Shown here: in pieces, positions 1 to 12,174 of the stretch
Layout: every line of letters starts with the position of its first letter
How positions within the stretch are numbered: position 1 is the stretch's first letter
DNA from: Panaeolus papilionaceus
Lineage: Eukaryota; Basidiomycota; Agaricomycetes; Agaricales
DNA length: 64,000 nucleotides
Assembly (NCBI GenBank): GCA_015501605.1
Contig: JADNRZ010000022.1
Location: forward strand, 124,001-188,000
Reading direction: 5' to 3'
Translations under genes and position numbers: made by a program
Notes under the pieces: generated by a model
Database searches by the model: none
The model's input: only the letters and a program-made list of their open reading frames with translations
What the model was told of the DNA's origin: nothing

Positions 1-460
1 TGTTTGATGTTACTCGAGAATACGCCGAGGCTGTTAAGCATGTTGGGCGTGAGACCGGAGTGCCGGTGGTTGATATCTGGAGCGCAATATGGGCTGCTGC
101 TGGAGAAGACGAGACCGCTCTTTCGATATTCTTCCCGGATGGGTTACACTTGAACGCGTCAGGGTATCAGGCGAGTAAAGCGGGGTAGTGGTGTCAAGTT
201 GGATTGAACATTACTGACATCAATGACTTATGACGTGGGGTATGCACAGATTATGTACCAGGCGCTCATGAGGACAATTGGAGATGTCTATCCGGAGGTT
301 CATCCTGATAATCTTGGCTTTGTATTCTCACCGTACGTACTCCTCTCCTTTTCAACTCCCTGTATATTCCCCTATCTCTAATTCAACTTGACGCTTTAGA
401 TGGGCTGAAATTGACTGGGATGGCGATGCTGCAAAGACTTTAATGGCTAGGGAGATATAG
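1..460 (+). CDS. IAH1-like GDSL/SGNH esterase, 3' part
   Basis: C-terminal part of a GDSL/SGNH-hydrolase of the isoamyl-acetate-hydrolysing esterase type, which cleaves short-chain ester bonds; the 5' part lies outside the window. Exons 1-170, 250-332 and 400-460 read in phase. The block ending F-F-P-D-G-L-H-L-N-A-S-G-Y (about 130-167) is the D-x-x-H end of the catalytic site in this family, and the following helix (MYQALMRTIGDVYPEVHP) matches the IAH1 C-terminus. Intron 171-249 appears to begin GCGAGT rather than GT, the only junction seen that joins GYQ to IMYQAL in frame; it carries a CTGAC branch point. Intron 333-399 is ordinary GT-AG. The family is fairly sure; the physiological substrate is not known. 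Confidence 0.8.
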
Positions 461-1249
461 GAACTTGAAATGTGAACATAGATAGCTTGAATCGAGATCC
501 AATCAACTGGTCTACATCAACCGAAAGCGGACAAAGAGAGATGGAGACCAGGCACATGGTACATGGAGAGAGGTGACGCGGTCACGTGTAAGTTGAACAT
601 TAGCTTGGTGGGGGACAATAAAAGAGGAAATTTCAGAACAAAGCGCGTGGAAGTACTCAGTTCTGCGACATTCCCCATTACTTAGCTTATTCACCTGCGA
701 AACCTTTTCATTGGCCTTTGGTGAGTATTTTTTATTGTATTTTATTTTAAATTCTCAAAGTACTTTTCTTTCAAATTAGGGCGCTACACCTCATCAGAAC
801 AAGGGTCTGGTTTGCTTTCTCTGTTTTATTACGTTGGGCGTTACGTGAGAATTTACACTCAACTTGAACCGCAACGACGACCATCTAAAACATCGAACGC
901 TGCTTTTTATCAGGCGCGGCCTCCTCCGACAATACATTCTTTACGCCTAGAGGTGATTATCATTTCTCTTTGTTAACTTTAGACCCGCATTTTGGGCGGA
1001 GTTGTCCCAGAAATCCAAACTGGGCAGACAATGGAATCACAACTCGTGTCTGGTCGACTTTTATTGGCTGGCCATTTGCTGACAACCATTGTTCCAGTGT
1101 TCCTCCATATAAAACCAACAATCTCGGGCTTAATCTCTCAAAGGACCTCCCTCCGACGCTGGTCTGTATCTACTTGTCATCTCTTGAACCATCTTTGCTT
1201 GTAGATTTCTAACTTGTACTTTTTTCTCTCATCTCTGTAATCATTTCTC
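461..1249. other. Intergenic: IAH1 3' flank and CDC25 5' region
   Basis: No supported gene. The reading frames here start at non-ATG codons or lack family resemblance. The stretch 700-1249 is pyrimidine-rich and probably holds the promoter and 5' UTR of the CDC25 gene. Confidence 0.6.
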
Positions 1250-3941
1250 ATGCTACGCTGTAACACTATGCACTCCAACAACAACCAACATTCCAACCCT
1301 GTAATATTGCTACCCCAACAACCAACACATCGCACCTTGGTTCAACCTTCAAACTTACGACGCGGTCCCCTCAACATCAACCAACCTCCTGTAAAATCAT
1401 TCAAAACTTCTTCGCATCCTTTCTTGGATAAACTCGTAGAGCGATCATCGTCTAGCATTTACAAGAAGCCAAAGAGGCATCACCATAAATCACATCATTC
1501 CGCCGACATGCCACTCTTTGGTCAATCATCCGCTCAACTCCTTCAACCACCTTCAGCACCAAGTCGTAAGAAGAGCCAGCGCTTCCTTAGACAGCAACAC
1601 GACGACATCGAAGAGTACCTCAGCTCTGACCTCGAACTGTCTTTTGCTTCTAATGTATCACTAAACTCGCCACCCCGAGAACAAATTTCTCTCCCCTCGG
1701 ACTCTGGTTGCGTTCCTATGGATATCTCACCCGCGCCACCCAAACATTCCAACAAGTACGCCCATTTAACTGAGGGTGTGAAGCCTATGGGTAGACCTAG
1801 GGCCTTGACGAACCCTCGTTTGTTCGGGAGTGACCTCAGCAATTCTAACCCTTCACTCTTACCCAGTCCTCAAATGGCCTCTGCTCAACCAACAGGAACC
1901 GCACAAGGCACAAAGAAAATCCAACGCTCCGCCTTGCCTGTTGAGTGGTTCACCGCCCCCAAAGTGCCAGAACCCGCTTCACCAATGGTAAGTTTTGCTC
2001 GTTCTCATGGCTTGGGGATAATAAACTGACATGCCTTCCAGCCCGCTTCCCCCATGGACGATGCCATGGATGTCGACACGTCGTATATGGCCAACAGTTC
2101 GCCCATGCAACCCGCTTCACCCCCTGCCTCTGCTGCCCCTACTGTCACGAATTTCAATGAGCTTTTCTACGAGACTATGTCTCCCCGCCGGTCATTCGAA
2201 TCACCATCACATCATTCCAAGAAGAGACGTTCGCTTTCACCAGACCCTCTAAGACGCAGCATCGACTCGCCCATAAACAATGAATCCTCACCTATGGCGC
2301 CATCGTCACCCTCAGACGCCAAACTAGAACGTCTCTCGAATGGAAATTTCTGTTCGAAGCTGAAACCGAGTCTACAAGGTCTTGGTGCGCCCTCTGCGAA
2401 CTTGCAGAAGCGTCCTCGACGACCTGTTCTTTCCGCCATGCTCCAACCGTCTGACCACAAAGGGAAGGCTCAGAGTGCCTACCCCATCTTATCCCCTCTA
2501 ACAATGGACCAACAAGCCACCGATGACGAAAGTCCGAAGGGATCTGCACCAATCAGGCGAGCATTCTCTGCCTTCCTTCCTCCATCGATTTACACCCAGG
2601 GCGAAGAAGAGGAGGGTTCATCCCTTTCTTTCGATGGTGAGGGACCTGACATGTCGTCCCCTGCCCAGGCATACTCGCGTCGTCAGCAGGTGAAAACCAT
2701 CCGTCGCTGTGACGGGACCGAAGACTTTAGACCCTTGACAGGGGCTACTGCGATGACTATGCGAGAGAGCCCTTCGACTGCCAGATTTTTGGCACCTGGC
2801 TTGCCAGGATTTGGTGATAATGAGAAGCATGGCAAAATTTTGCCTTGCCATCGTGTTACTGAGGATGGCCTGATGAGAATAAAATGTGAAACGGTTCGTA
2901 CTTTCGACTTTGCTTTTCATATTTTCGTGGTGTTCATGTTTTCCTTTTCAACTTTTGCCTCCTTCCTGATTCTGTGGACCGCCTTTTTCTTCAATTTTTG
3001 CGGACACGACGCCTTCTAGCTTGATGATCTACTTGGTGGAAAGTTCTCGGATAAGATTGTTGATTTCCATATTATCGACTGCCGATTTGATTACGAGTAC
3101 AACGGAGGACATATACCAGGAGCCGTCAATATCAACACGACTGCCCAGATCGAGGAGCTTCTCCTTGGACCCAGCTTGACTAAACCTCGTCCGTCTGTTA
3201 GTGGTGACAGCCAGAGGAAAACTGTTTTGGTGTTCCATTGCGAATTCAGCGCCAAACGCGCCCCAACTTTGTAGGTTTCTTGCTTTTTATTATTATTAGC
3301 CTCCAGCACTTAACTGTCCCTTTCCCCTCAGTGCAAAACACCTTCGCGCAAAGGATCGCGCGATCAACAACCACGTTTACCCTAAGATTCATTATCCTGA
3401 GGTCTACATTCTTGAAGGAGGGTATTGTCAGTACTTCAAGCATAACGGCGCACGTTGTGACCCACCCGCGTACATTACAATGGACGACCCCAACCACGCT
3501 TTATCACGTCGCGAGGATCTCGACCAATTTAGGAAGGCCAAGTTTGGTCGTCACAAGTCGTACGCCTATGGTGAGGGCAAAGGCGGAATGATGAGCAGTG
3601 TCAGCAATGTGCAGGTTCAGCAAGTCCAGCCCAAGCGCAACACTGTTCCGAATGGTGCCCCTCACAGCTTGTCCCTGTTCTCCGCCGCGGCCAGCGCTGC
3701 AAGGAGTAGGAGGAGCGGTCCCAATCCCATCCCCACCACCACATCTTCACTGATGACCCTTGCTGAGGATGGAAATGTTACTGCTGAGGATACCGACACT
3801 GATTTGGGTGATAGCCCATGCCCACCTCCTACCAAGTCCGCAGGTCTTCCAGCAGGATTCAAGAAGCCCACTTCGATGAAACTAATGAATCGAGGAATGG
3901 TTCGCTCTGAGACATACGGCCCCACTAGGATGAACTACTAA
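1250..3941 (+). CDS. M-phase inducer phosphatase CDC25/Mih1
   Basis: Dual-specificity phosphatase that removes the inhibitory phosphates from the ATP-loop Thr/Tyr of CDK1 and drives entry into mitosis. Exons 1250-1987, 2042-2893, 3020-3270 and 3332-3941 give about 816 aa. Residues 1-530 are low-complexity and rich in SP/TP sites, as in the regulatory arm of Cdc25 proteins. The rhodanese-like catalytic domain follows: IIDCRFDYEYNGGHIPGA, then the signature H-C-E-F-S-A-K-R (CX5R; Cys nucleophile and Arg phosphate clamp), split by the intron at 3271, then VYILEGGYCQYF. The in-frame ATG at 1268 has A at -3 and may be the true start, giving 810 aa; the ATG at 1250 has a weaker context. The C-terminal 100 residues are Ser/Pro-rich and probably disordered. 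Identification is secure. Confidence 0.93.
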
Positions 3942-5600
3942 GCTATTCGTCGCCGTCGTGGTCATCTATCTCCTAGCTCCGCTTTCCAGTCATCAATATC
4001 GATCGGGACGACCACGCCTTGATTATGGCACACCGATTTGGAAGAGATTCAGTTCTTCTGTCCATTCATTTTTTTCCTGTGTCTTATACCCTAATGACCG
4101 CCCAAGGCTCCTCAGCACACACAGAACCTCAACAACGTTCTACGAACAAGACGTCCTCTACTGAATGCAAGATATGACATTAGCCCCTCCCATCTCACCA
4201 ACGCCTTTGAACACTTCCAAGGCTCATCACTCTTTAATCCCGACGCTCATTTGGTTTTTTATTTTATATTGACAACGTTGTCATCAGATGCTGCTGCACT
4301 GTTGCTCTCACTGTTTTCTATGGCCGCATTCATTTTTATCAGGAGCTATATTCTTCGTTTCTTGTTTGTGGCTCTTGATTAGTCTCTTTCGCTTTTCCTG
4401 GCCCAACTCTCTTGTCAGAACGTGTCGCGTTTGCAGGGTGTTATCTTTTTATTGTTCGCTGTTGTGGCTTTCTTCTGGTCATTGCTTTCTTCTTGCTTTT
4501 TTATTATTATCGCTTGAACGGTTTTTTGCCACTTTTTGACCTTTTCATCTACGCCGACACAATGACCACGCCCCCGATATTCAACCACGTCTTCTTTGAC
4601 TCACAACAGCAAGGCCTCATAGCATTGCTTCTGCATTTGAACACGTCAGACTCCAGCATCAACAAGCATTCTTCAGCATTCAGCATTATCCCCCAAATCA
4701 AATCGATGTACAACGGCATTCATCCATCTTCCAGATTTACTCTTGGTATCTTCTCTATGGACTACAATACCTCTTCTTTTCTTTCTTCTTTTTTTTTTAC
4801 TTCCCCATCTCATCCTTCCACGCATAGCATTCACATAAACAATCAGATAATCTTGATTTTTTTTCCATCTGTTTTTCAATCCAAATCCTTTTTCCTTTTT
4901 TACCTTTTCATTTTCATCTTTCTCCGTTCTGGTTTCTTCACCTGTTGTTCATTTGTGTCTTCCTATCTACTCTGACTTTCTATCTGGTTTAGTTCTACCC
5001 TCTTCATCATAAGAACCTATTTATAAGAATGTTATCATTAGTTGTGGGTATCCTTCTGGTTAAGAGTCTTGGAACACGACGATGGACTTTCTCTTTTCTC
5101 TCTCACTCAACTTCGTTGATTGTTCCAAATTTCTCTTGCCTTTTTTCACTTCTTCGTTCTCTTCGTTGAACATGAAACCACCCACCACCTAATGGACCTG
5201 GCGGCTTTCACATTCAATACCCAGCTTCTGTTTCCTCTCTTCTCCATTTATTTATTCTGAAGCCTTTGGATCCACCCAGCGCATCTACATAAATGATATT
5301 AGAACTATACATATACAATGGTGTTATGATATAAGTATGTGATGTTGAAACTCCTCTCTGAAATCCTCAGGATCAACGGTAGTCATCTTCGTTCTGCATT
5401 CAATTAAACTGATGAGTGAGACGATCTAAACCGTGTAGCATGTTGAACTGTGCCCTTCTGTCCAGCTGACTGGTGCATCCAAACATGATAGTGGGTATCT
5501 TAACAACAAGTTTCCGATTTCTAGAACGTTTAGCCAACATAACTGTACTACGAGTTTCATCTAGAATACAAGGCTAAGGTCTATGAGACGAATGGTTCCA
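3942..5600. other. Intergenic, T/C-rich
   Basis: 1.66 kb between the convergent CDC25 and cystathionine lyase genes. Very T-rich on the + strand (4260-5000), probably the 3' flank of CDC25. The longest frame (4412-4975) encodes Phe/Ser/Leu-rich sequence typical of translated T-rich DNA, so no gene is called. Confidence 0.6.
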
Positions 5601-7052
5601 TTAAAGTCCCTGAGTCGCCTCTCTAACGGCTTGTAAAACATCTTCAACAATATCTTCTACCTCTTCACAGCCAACGCTAAGGCGAATGAGGTTATCCCCG
5701 ATACCAAGCAATGCCCTATCTTCAGGCGGAATGCTACCATGCGTCATCTGTGCAGGGTGTTCTGCAAGACTTTCTACACCTCCTAGAGACTCGGCCAAAG
5801 CAAAGAGACGGCTCGAAGTAAGGAATTTCTCAGCTTCTTTCTGACCGCCTCGTATTCTGAATGAAATCATGCCACTGAATGGGAATCCATCCATGGGTGC
5901 AACTTCAGCATCAGAGTTGGGAATAAACCGTCTCGCGTATGGGCTCAAGGACCTCCACGCCAGAGCGTGTCGTCGCTTTGAAAGCTCGGTCTTCCCAGGC
6001 AAGCCAGGATAAACGACTTCATCTACGCCTTCGCAGGCTTGTAGAGCTTTGGCGACGGCTAGGGCATTCAGTCCGTGTTGCTTCATTCGCAGGTGCAAGG
6101 TTTTTGCTCCACGTTGGGCCAGCCAACAATCATACGCACTCGGGACGGCGCCGATGGCGTTTTGCAGGAAGCGAAGTTTCTGGGTGACTTCCGAGCGAGA
6201 ATCGGGAAGAATCAAAGCCCCCATCACGACGTCGGAGTGACCGTTGATGTATTTGGTGAGAGAATGGAGCACAATGTCAGCGCCCAGCAGGAGTGGAGAC
6301 GAATAGAAAGGAGATAAGAATGTATTGTCGACGAGAACCAGTGGTCTAGAGGGATGTGAATGCGCCAGTTGAGAAATACGAGCGATATCAATGAGGCGTA
6401 GTGTAGGATTTGTAGGGGATTCTATCCAAATAAGCTACGAAGGTCTTCAGAATGGGCCGATGCATCAATCTTAAATAACGTACTTTAGTGTTCTCTCGAA
6501 AGGCGGCAATAATTTCTTCATCGCCTGCATTCTCGAGATCGAGGAACGTAGTCTCTAGTCCCTGATTCTCAGCAGCAACACGGCGCATATATCTAAAGGT
6601 GCCCCCATAAACGTCATTGACGCTCACGATGTGAGCACCAGGGCCAAGAGATTGGAGGACTGTTGCGGTCGTCGATGATCCGGACGCGAAGGCGATGGCT
6701 TCAGCGCCACCAGCCTCCAAGGACGCCAATTGGGCTTCGAGGGCATTTCTGTTGGGGTTGCCTGACCGAGAATACTCGAAACCCTGAATGATGTTGGAAT
6801 GGTGCAAGCTAGTTATTTATAGGCACGGAAAGGATATGGACCCAGTTTCCTCACCTTGTGAACGCCAATGGCTGACTGTTTGTAGGTGGTGCTGAGCGAA
6901 ATGGCAGGAATCACTGCACCGGTTTCTTCACTCGGATCGGAACCTACATGGATCGCTCGAGTACCAAATCCATTGACAGGCTTCTTGAAACCATTTGTCT
7001 CTGGGGCAGCAGTCGAATGTTCGCCATTGATGATGTTGAGTGCGGGTGACAT
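5601..7052 (-). CDS. CYS3: Cystathionine gamma-lyase
   Basis: PLP enzyme of the Cys/Met-metabolism family that cleaves cystathionine to cysteine, 2-oxobutyrate and ammonia, the last step of reverse transsulfuration. Three exons (7052-6855, 6783-6484, 6434-5601) give 443 aa. Visible landmarks are EYSRSGNPNR (cofactor-phosphate region), ASGSSTTATVLQ, WIESPTNPTLR, the strand DNTFLSPF and HSLTKYINGHSD, whose Lys forms the Schiff base with PLP. SGMISFRIRGG and LAESLGGVESLAEHPAQMTH are the substrate-binding end. Sequence around the PLP lysine fits fungal Cys3 better than bacterial cystathionine gamma-synthase, though the two are close. About 45 N-terminal residues precede the conserved core, slightly more than in yeast. 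An (AAATTC)4 tract and a DNA transposon lie in its upstream region. Confidence 0.9.
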
Positions 7053-7209
7053 ACTGAGGAAAAGAAAAGGCGGGGAGGGAAGGAAATATCAAGCGAAGGG
7101 GTTGACTTTAAATGGTCGAAGCCCACCCTGGATAAGCGTCAACCAAGAAGCATCCATTCATATTATGAAGCATGAGTTAGGAAACTGGATGCAATGCCGG
7201 CTCATTTGC

Positions 7210-7233
7210 AAATTCAAATTCAAATTCAAATTC
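7210..7233. repeat. (AAATTC)4 microsatellite
   Basis: Four perfect tandem copies of AAATTC about 160 bp upstream of the cystathionine gamma-lyase start codon, between that gene and the transposon. Confidence 0.9.
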
Positions 7234-7268
7234 TAGCAGAGGCAAAACGTTTCCACGATTATTGATTA

Positions 7269-8434
7269 TGGGGTTGGACAATTCCCGTCACTGTTGCGGC
7301 AGCGTTACAAGCTGTCACAACCCTGAATCTGTCACCAATGTTGAGACAAGTCTCTTCTGCGAGCGATAACATCTTTCTACCCAAATTTTTTACAGGATAT
7401 CACTCTAGTTACCATGTAGAACCTAAATAGCACCAGGATTAATTGTGAATGATCTACGAATATTCAAAATGTGTGATTCAATGAACAAACAAAGATGTTG
7501 GGACTCACTCATGTTTTTGCCACCCATTTTACCAGCTGTGTGATTCTGTTTCTGTCGCTTACTGAGTCTAGGCCTTGTAGAGCCAGTCCAATAGTAAAGT
7601 ATAACAGTAGTATTAATAGTCATCTATAGAAAACATTAATCTCAAGTTAAATCAGTGAGATACTCATCTGCTGTGTACAGAACTTACACTAGGCGGAAGA
7701 CCTCAAAACGCAACGAAAAGACTCGAAAAATGTGTATTTACATACATACATGACTATCACATGTGCATACATGTGTTGCGCTAGTGTGGAGAGGGAAGGT
7801 ATGCAACGCGACGCAATACATGTCTGCGGCGGTGTCCCTGATGCGTGTTTCGCGCCCCTGACTGATAAGGCGCGTGCTGTTGCGCGCTGTTGATGCGCTC
7901 CATTTGACACCAAAAAACTACAAGATCATAACTCCTCAGGTTCTTCACCGATTTACATGAAATAAAATTCTAAGGCACATAAAAATGTTAGGTCTATCAC
8001 GCTACGCTTTTTTCAAATTTAAATTTCTCCGTTATGGCCCTCAAACACGTAATTTTGAGACGAAAATGGGGCTAAATGAAGTGTTTCATTTTTTAAAAAA
8101 GCGTAGCGTTAACCGGACATGGAAATTATGAATATCTTAGTATAAACATTTTCATTCATATTCAAATCCTGGGGCTCTATCATGCTGCTTGATTTTCACG
8201 TTGAATTTGGCAGGGAAAAGGCTTGTTTTTGAGTATATGAGCTGTGTGGAATATTAAATTTCACAATAACATACTTAATATGTTTGAAATACATATATTA
8301 AACGTCTGATAACTATTTTATACAGTGTAGATGGTTGTAGACGACAGAGCAGACTTGTCTCAAGTATTTGGTATGTCACACAGTCTGAATCATTGTGACA
8401 TTGACATCACGCACTGCAGGAATTGTCCAACCCC
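7269..8434. mobile_element. Non-autonomous TIR DNA transposon with 8-bp target duplication
   Basis: The left end reads TGGGGTTGGACAATTCC (7269-7285) and the right end is its inverse (8419-8434). ATTGATTA occurs directly outside both ends (7261-7268 and 8435-8442), a perfect 8-bp duplication. A second inverted pair, TTGAGACAAGTCT, sits at 7341-7353 and at 8351-8363, exactly 55 bp inside each end, so the subterminal organisation is symmetrical. No transposase-like frame is visible in the 1166-bp interior, so it would need a transposase in trans. Eight-bp duplications are typical of hAT and P superfamilies, but the ends do not match a hAT consensus I recognise, so the class is open. It sits about 200 bp upstream of the cystathionine gamma-lyase start. 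Confidence 0.85.
7999..8109. repeat. 15-bp inverted repeat inside the transposon
   Basis: ACGCTACGCTTTTTT (7999-8013) and its perfect inverse (8095-8109) flank an 81-bp A/T-rich spacer. It could form a long hairpin. It may mark an older element nested in the larger one, or a cis-structure of that element. Confidence 0.8.
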
Positions 8435-8442
8435 ATTGATTA

Positions 8443-9736
8443 GATTATTCCTGTTGTCCAGTTCTTGCCAAATGCACCGTGGCGGCAGTTGAAAAGACCC
8501 CTCATTTGACTTCCAATGGTTAGTTGAATGCCTCGGAACATCAGTTTTCATTCTCAATGAACTGAAAACGTAAATCGCTAGAGGAGGCCCCCGTACCCCA
8601 TGACGCCAAAAAGGAATATATTCGCGAGAAAGGTTACCCCTGCGAAGGGAAAGTACGTGAGCGCGGGCCTCCGGGTATGCACTGAATGTCAAGATTTGAG
8701 GTTAATTAGAGCTATCTTTGGATGAAGGTTACATCGATAGTACCTCAAAAATGTCCAATCAAAGCGTACGAGGACCGGATTTGAGTGATTATACCCGTGT
8801 CAAGCATGGATTCTGTTCTTGGAATTTCGGAAAGGATCCACAGCCCAGAAAACTTATTGATGCAACCAAGGGGGAATTTTAGAACCCATGTGTGTTGCCA
8901 GTTGAACGGAACCCGTTCCTGCCGCAGTAGGCCCAATGTTAATTGACGTGAGTAGACCATCATACGACAACTGAAAAGTTCTGTGTTGAAAATGTGATTT
9001 TTTTAACCAGCAAAGGTGGCAGATCAAGTTCCTACCGTTAGGAGTTTCAAGTTCTTTGCTAACCATTCAGGGCCAATCCTGAGGTAGGCATCTCTACCTT
9101 TTGGATCCGTTCTTTCGAGCACTGAACCGTTTTTTGGCCATCATTACAGTGCCTTGCATTGCGGTTTGCAGAACCGATTTTGCGAAAATGCTTTGGTTAT
9201 ATTTGTTCGTGTCACGTTGAGGGTCCCGTCAGGGTCATGAAAGCTCTGAAAGCTCAGTTTATGGAGTTCTGGAGAGAGCTTACATGCTCCAAGCCGCTGC
9301 AATTGATAAGACAACATGTTTCGATAATGAACGAGACCGTTTTATTATGGTTCCCAAGTCAGGGAGGACATACGAGAACTGGAGCGAGCATGGGATGGAC
9401 CCTGCGCGCCATCCAAAGCGTGAGCGTGAGCCACAACCAAGCTCAACCAAACACTTTTTGCGAAATTCTGACTGCAAACCGCAATGCAAGGCACTGTAAG
9501 AGTAGCTATAACCAGCAACTATATGGAGTGAGAACCTACGGATCATGTCGAAGCTTGTGAGGGAACTATGATGATTTTTGTGGCAAGAGATTAAGAATGT
9601 CGGAGGAACATTGTGATTTGAGTTTGTTTTGGGCGACATGACCAAATACGCGTAAGACGCGTTGGTCGATAACATTGCTTTTGGCTATCGTCCTCTAACC
9701 ACTTCCACCTCAACACCCTACATCCTTCATCCACTA
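8443..9736. other. Intergenic, possible decayed coding fragments
   Basis: No intact gene is supported. An open + frame at about 9222-9499 encodes roughly 90 plausible residues (containing ERAYMLQAAAIDKTT and FIMVPKSGRTYENW) but has no start, no family I recognise and no splice partners, so it may be a gene relic. Minus-strand frames at 8390-8692 and 8745-9066 have the same status. The last 200 bp form the 5' region of CCT1. Confidence 0.45.
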
Positions 9737-11821
9737 ATGTATCAACGAGACCCACGAGCAGGTGCTTTCCTTGGTGGAGATCGTGTTTCTGGTCAGGACA
9801 TCCGCGATCAAAATGGTAAAGATCAGTTTACTCTTAGGATTGAATTATTGTCTTCAGCAATTCCCTCAAAATCAAGTGCTAACGATGCTCTTTTGCAATA
9901 GTGTTGGCCGCGCAGACCATCGCAAACGTCGTCAAGTCGTCACTAGGACCCATGGGTCTAGATAAAATGCTGGTGGACAACATTGGAGTGAGTTTTTTTT
10001 TGAAACAATCACTAAAACCAGTACATTCTGATCTGCATTTCCTGTCTTTTAAAATTCTATCCTTATTTTCCTAGGAAGTGACAATCTCTAATGATGGCGC
10101 TACAATTCTCTCTCTTCTTGCTGTAGAACACCCAGCTGGCAAAATCTTTGTCGATCTTGCCCAAAAGCAAGACAAAGAAGTCGGCGATGGTACTACTTCT
10201 GTGGTGATCATCGCTGCTGAACTCTTGCGTCGTGCAAACGAACTTGTCAAAGCAAAGATTCACCCCACAACCATCATTACTGGATATCGTGTCGCGTGTA
10301 GAGAAGCGGTCAAGTTCATGCAGGACCGTCTAAGCATAAAGGTGGATGATTTGGGACGGGACGCACTGATCAATGTTGCAAAAACCTCGATGTCGAGTAA
10401 AATCATCGGAAAGTGCGTACAGATCTCAGTAAAAAATTGGAATGCCTGGAGCTTACTGCCCGATTTTCAAAAATTAGCGATGATGACTTCTTCGCACCTA
10501 TTGCTGTTGACGCTATGCTCGCCGTGAAGTCTATCAACTTGCGTGGTGATATTAAATACCCCGTCAAGGCCGTGAACGTGCTGAAAGCTCACGGAAAGAG
10601 TGCACGCGAATCGTTGTTTGTGAAGGGATATGCTTTGAACTGCACCGTCGCAAGTCAAGGTACGAGGTCGTCAATAATTAAGACTGGCTTATTTTTATTA
10701 ACTCCCCTATTCTACTTTTGAAACACCACAGCCATGAAGAAGAGGATCACCAATGCCAAAATCGCTTGCTTGGATATCAATCTTCAAAAGGCACGCATGC
10801 AACTTGGTATCCAGATCCTTGTTGAAAATCCAGAGCAACTGGAAGAAATCCGCAAGCGCGAGTCTGAGATCACGTTGGAGAGGATCAGGAAGATTCTTGC
10901 AGCTGGTGCCAACGTCATCCTCACGACCAAGGGTATTGACGACTTGTGCTTGAAGGAGTTCGTCGAGGCTGGTGCTATGGCTGTCCGTCGCTGCAGGAAA
11001 GAGGACCTCCGTCGCATTGCCAAGGCCACTGGGGGTCAATTGGTTTCCAGTCTCGCGAATCTTGAGGGAGACGAGACCTTTGAAGCTAGCTCTTTGGGTA
11101 CCGCAGATGAAGTTGTGCAGGAGAGAATTGCCGATGATGAGCTCATCTTGATCAAGGGAACCAAGGTTGTCAGCTCTGCGTCGATTGTTCTCCGCGGTGC
11201 CAATGATTATATGCTTGATGAGATGGAGCGTGCGCTCCACGATACACTATCGATCATCAAGCGAACCTTGGAGAGCGGTAGCGTTGTGCCCGGAGGTGGT
11301 GCTGTCGAGTCAGCTCTTAGTGTGTATTTGGAGACGTTTGCAACGACTGTGGTGAGTGACATGAAATTTAATTGCTTACGAGAATATCTATAGAAGATCT
11401 GACTTGTCGTCCAGGATTCAAGAGAACAACTGCCCATTGCCGAATTTGCGGCCGCACTACTGTCAATCCCAAAGACTCTTGCCGTCAACGCTGCCAAAGA
11501 TTCGACAGACCTTGTCGCGAAATTGCGGGCATACCATAATGCGGCGCAGAATGCTCCATTGAATGATGAAAAGAAGCTCCTGTGGCGATATGGATTGGAT
11601 CTCCTTAACGGTCAAGTTCGTAACAACGTTGCAGCAGGAGTTCTTGAGCCTACTATGAGCAAAATCAAGAGTCTAAAGTCGGCATACGAGGCAGCTGTTT
11701 CTCTTTTGCGTATTGATGATGCTATTCAATGTGTACCTGGTGAGTAAAATGTCAGATAATTTCTTTTTGAATAGTAAATAATTCTTCAACAGAACAAAAA
11801 GAAGATCCTCACGGACATTAA
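9737..11821 (+). CDS. CCT1: T-complex protein 1 subunit alpha (CCT1)
   Basis: Alpha subunit of the cytosolic group II chaperonin TRiC/CCT, which folds actin, tubulin and WD40 proteins by ATP-driven lid closure. Seven exons (9737-9815, 9902-9987, 10075-10412, 10478-10659, 10732-11351, 11415-11739, 11793-11821) give 552 aa, the usual family length. The ATP site is complete: [26 protein letters not shown], and near the C-terminus VPGGGAVE and [10 protein letters not shown]. The end, [10 protein letters not shown], matches the conserved acidic/His tail of Cct1. Every intron joins in phase. The match to yeast Cct1 extends over almost the whole length, so the assignment to subunit alpha rather than another CCT subunit is firm. 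Confidence 0.96.
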
Positions 11822-11903
11822 GTTAGGGAGGTGGTAATTAGAGGAGAGAGATACACTACTGAATGAAATATAAAATTTGAGAGCCAGGATAGTAATTGAA
11901 TGA

Positions 11904-11926
11904 GACGCGTCGTTATAAGTCACGTG
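11904..11926. promoter_or_regulatory. ACGCGT and CACGTG motifs upstream of APC3
   Basis: ACGCGT (11904-11909, the sequence of the MluI cell-cycle box) and CACGTG (11921-11926, an E-box core) lie about 250 bp upstream of the Cdc27 start codon. A cell-cycle role would suit an APC subunit, but ACGCGT is common throughout this genome segment, so function is only a guess. Confidence 0.3.
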
Positions 11927-12174
11927 TGTACGTGTTGTATTAGATCAACAAGGGCAGGTCATCAAAGTCAGTCAGTCGGTCAGACTCTGCCAAAAGTCTC
12001 TCCGTTGGCTTTTTCTGTTTCTCCTCAACAGATACAACTCCTGGTCCTTCAACATTTGCCTGTTAACAGTTCTATAATTCTCTCTCTTATTCGTTCTATG
12101 ATTTAGATTGTTATTTGAACAGTAACATTCTCCAAATCATCACTACGCTCAAGTAGTTGGAACTTCCAGTACCC

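Noticed and set aside
4412..4975. 187-codon + strand frame
   Set aside because: Phe/Leu/Ser-rich translation of T-rich 3' flank; no family, no splice structure.
8390..9066. Minus-strand frames of 70-100 codons
   Set aside because: No recognisable family, no plausible splice partners; left as possible relics.
12157..12174. Upstream extension of Cdc27 by six codons
   Set aside because: The frame there opens with TTG, not ATG; ATG 12175 is the first in-frame start.
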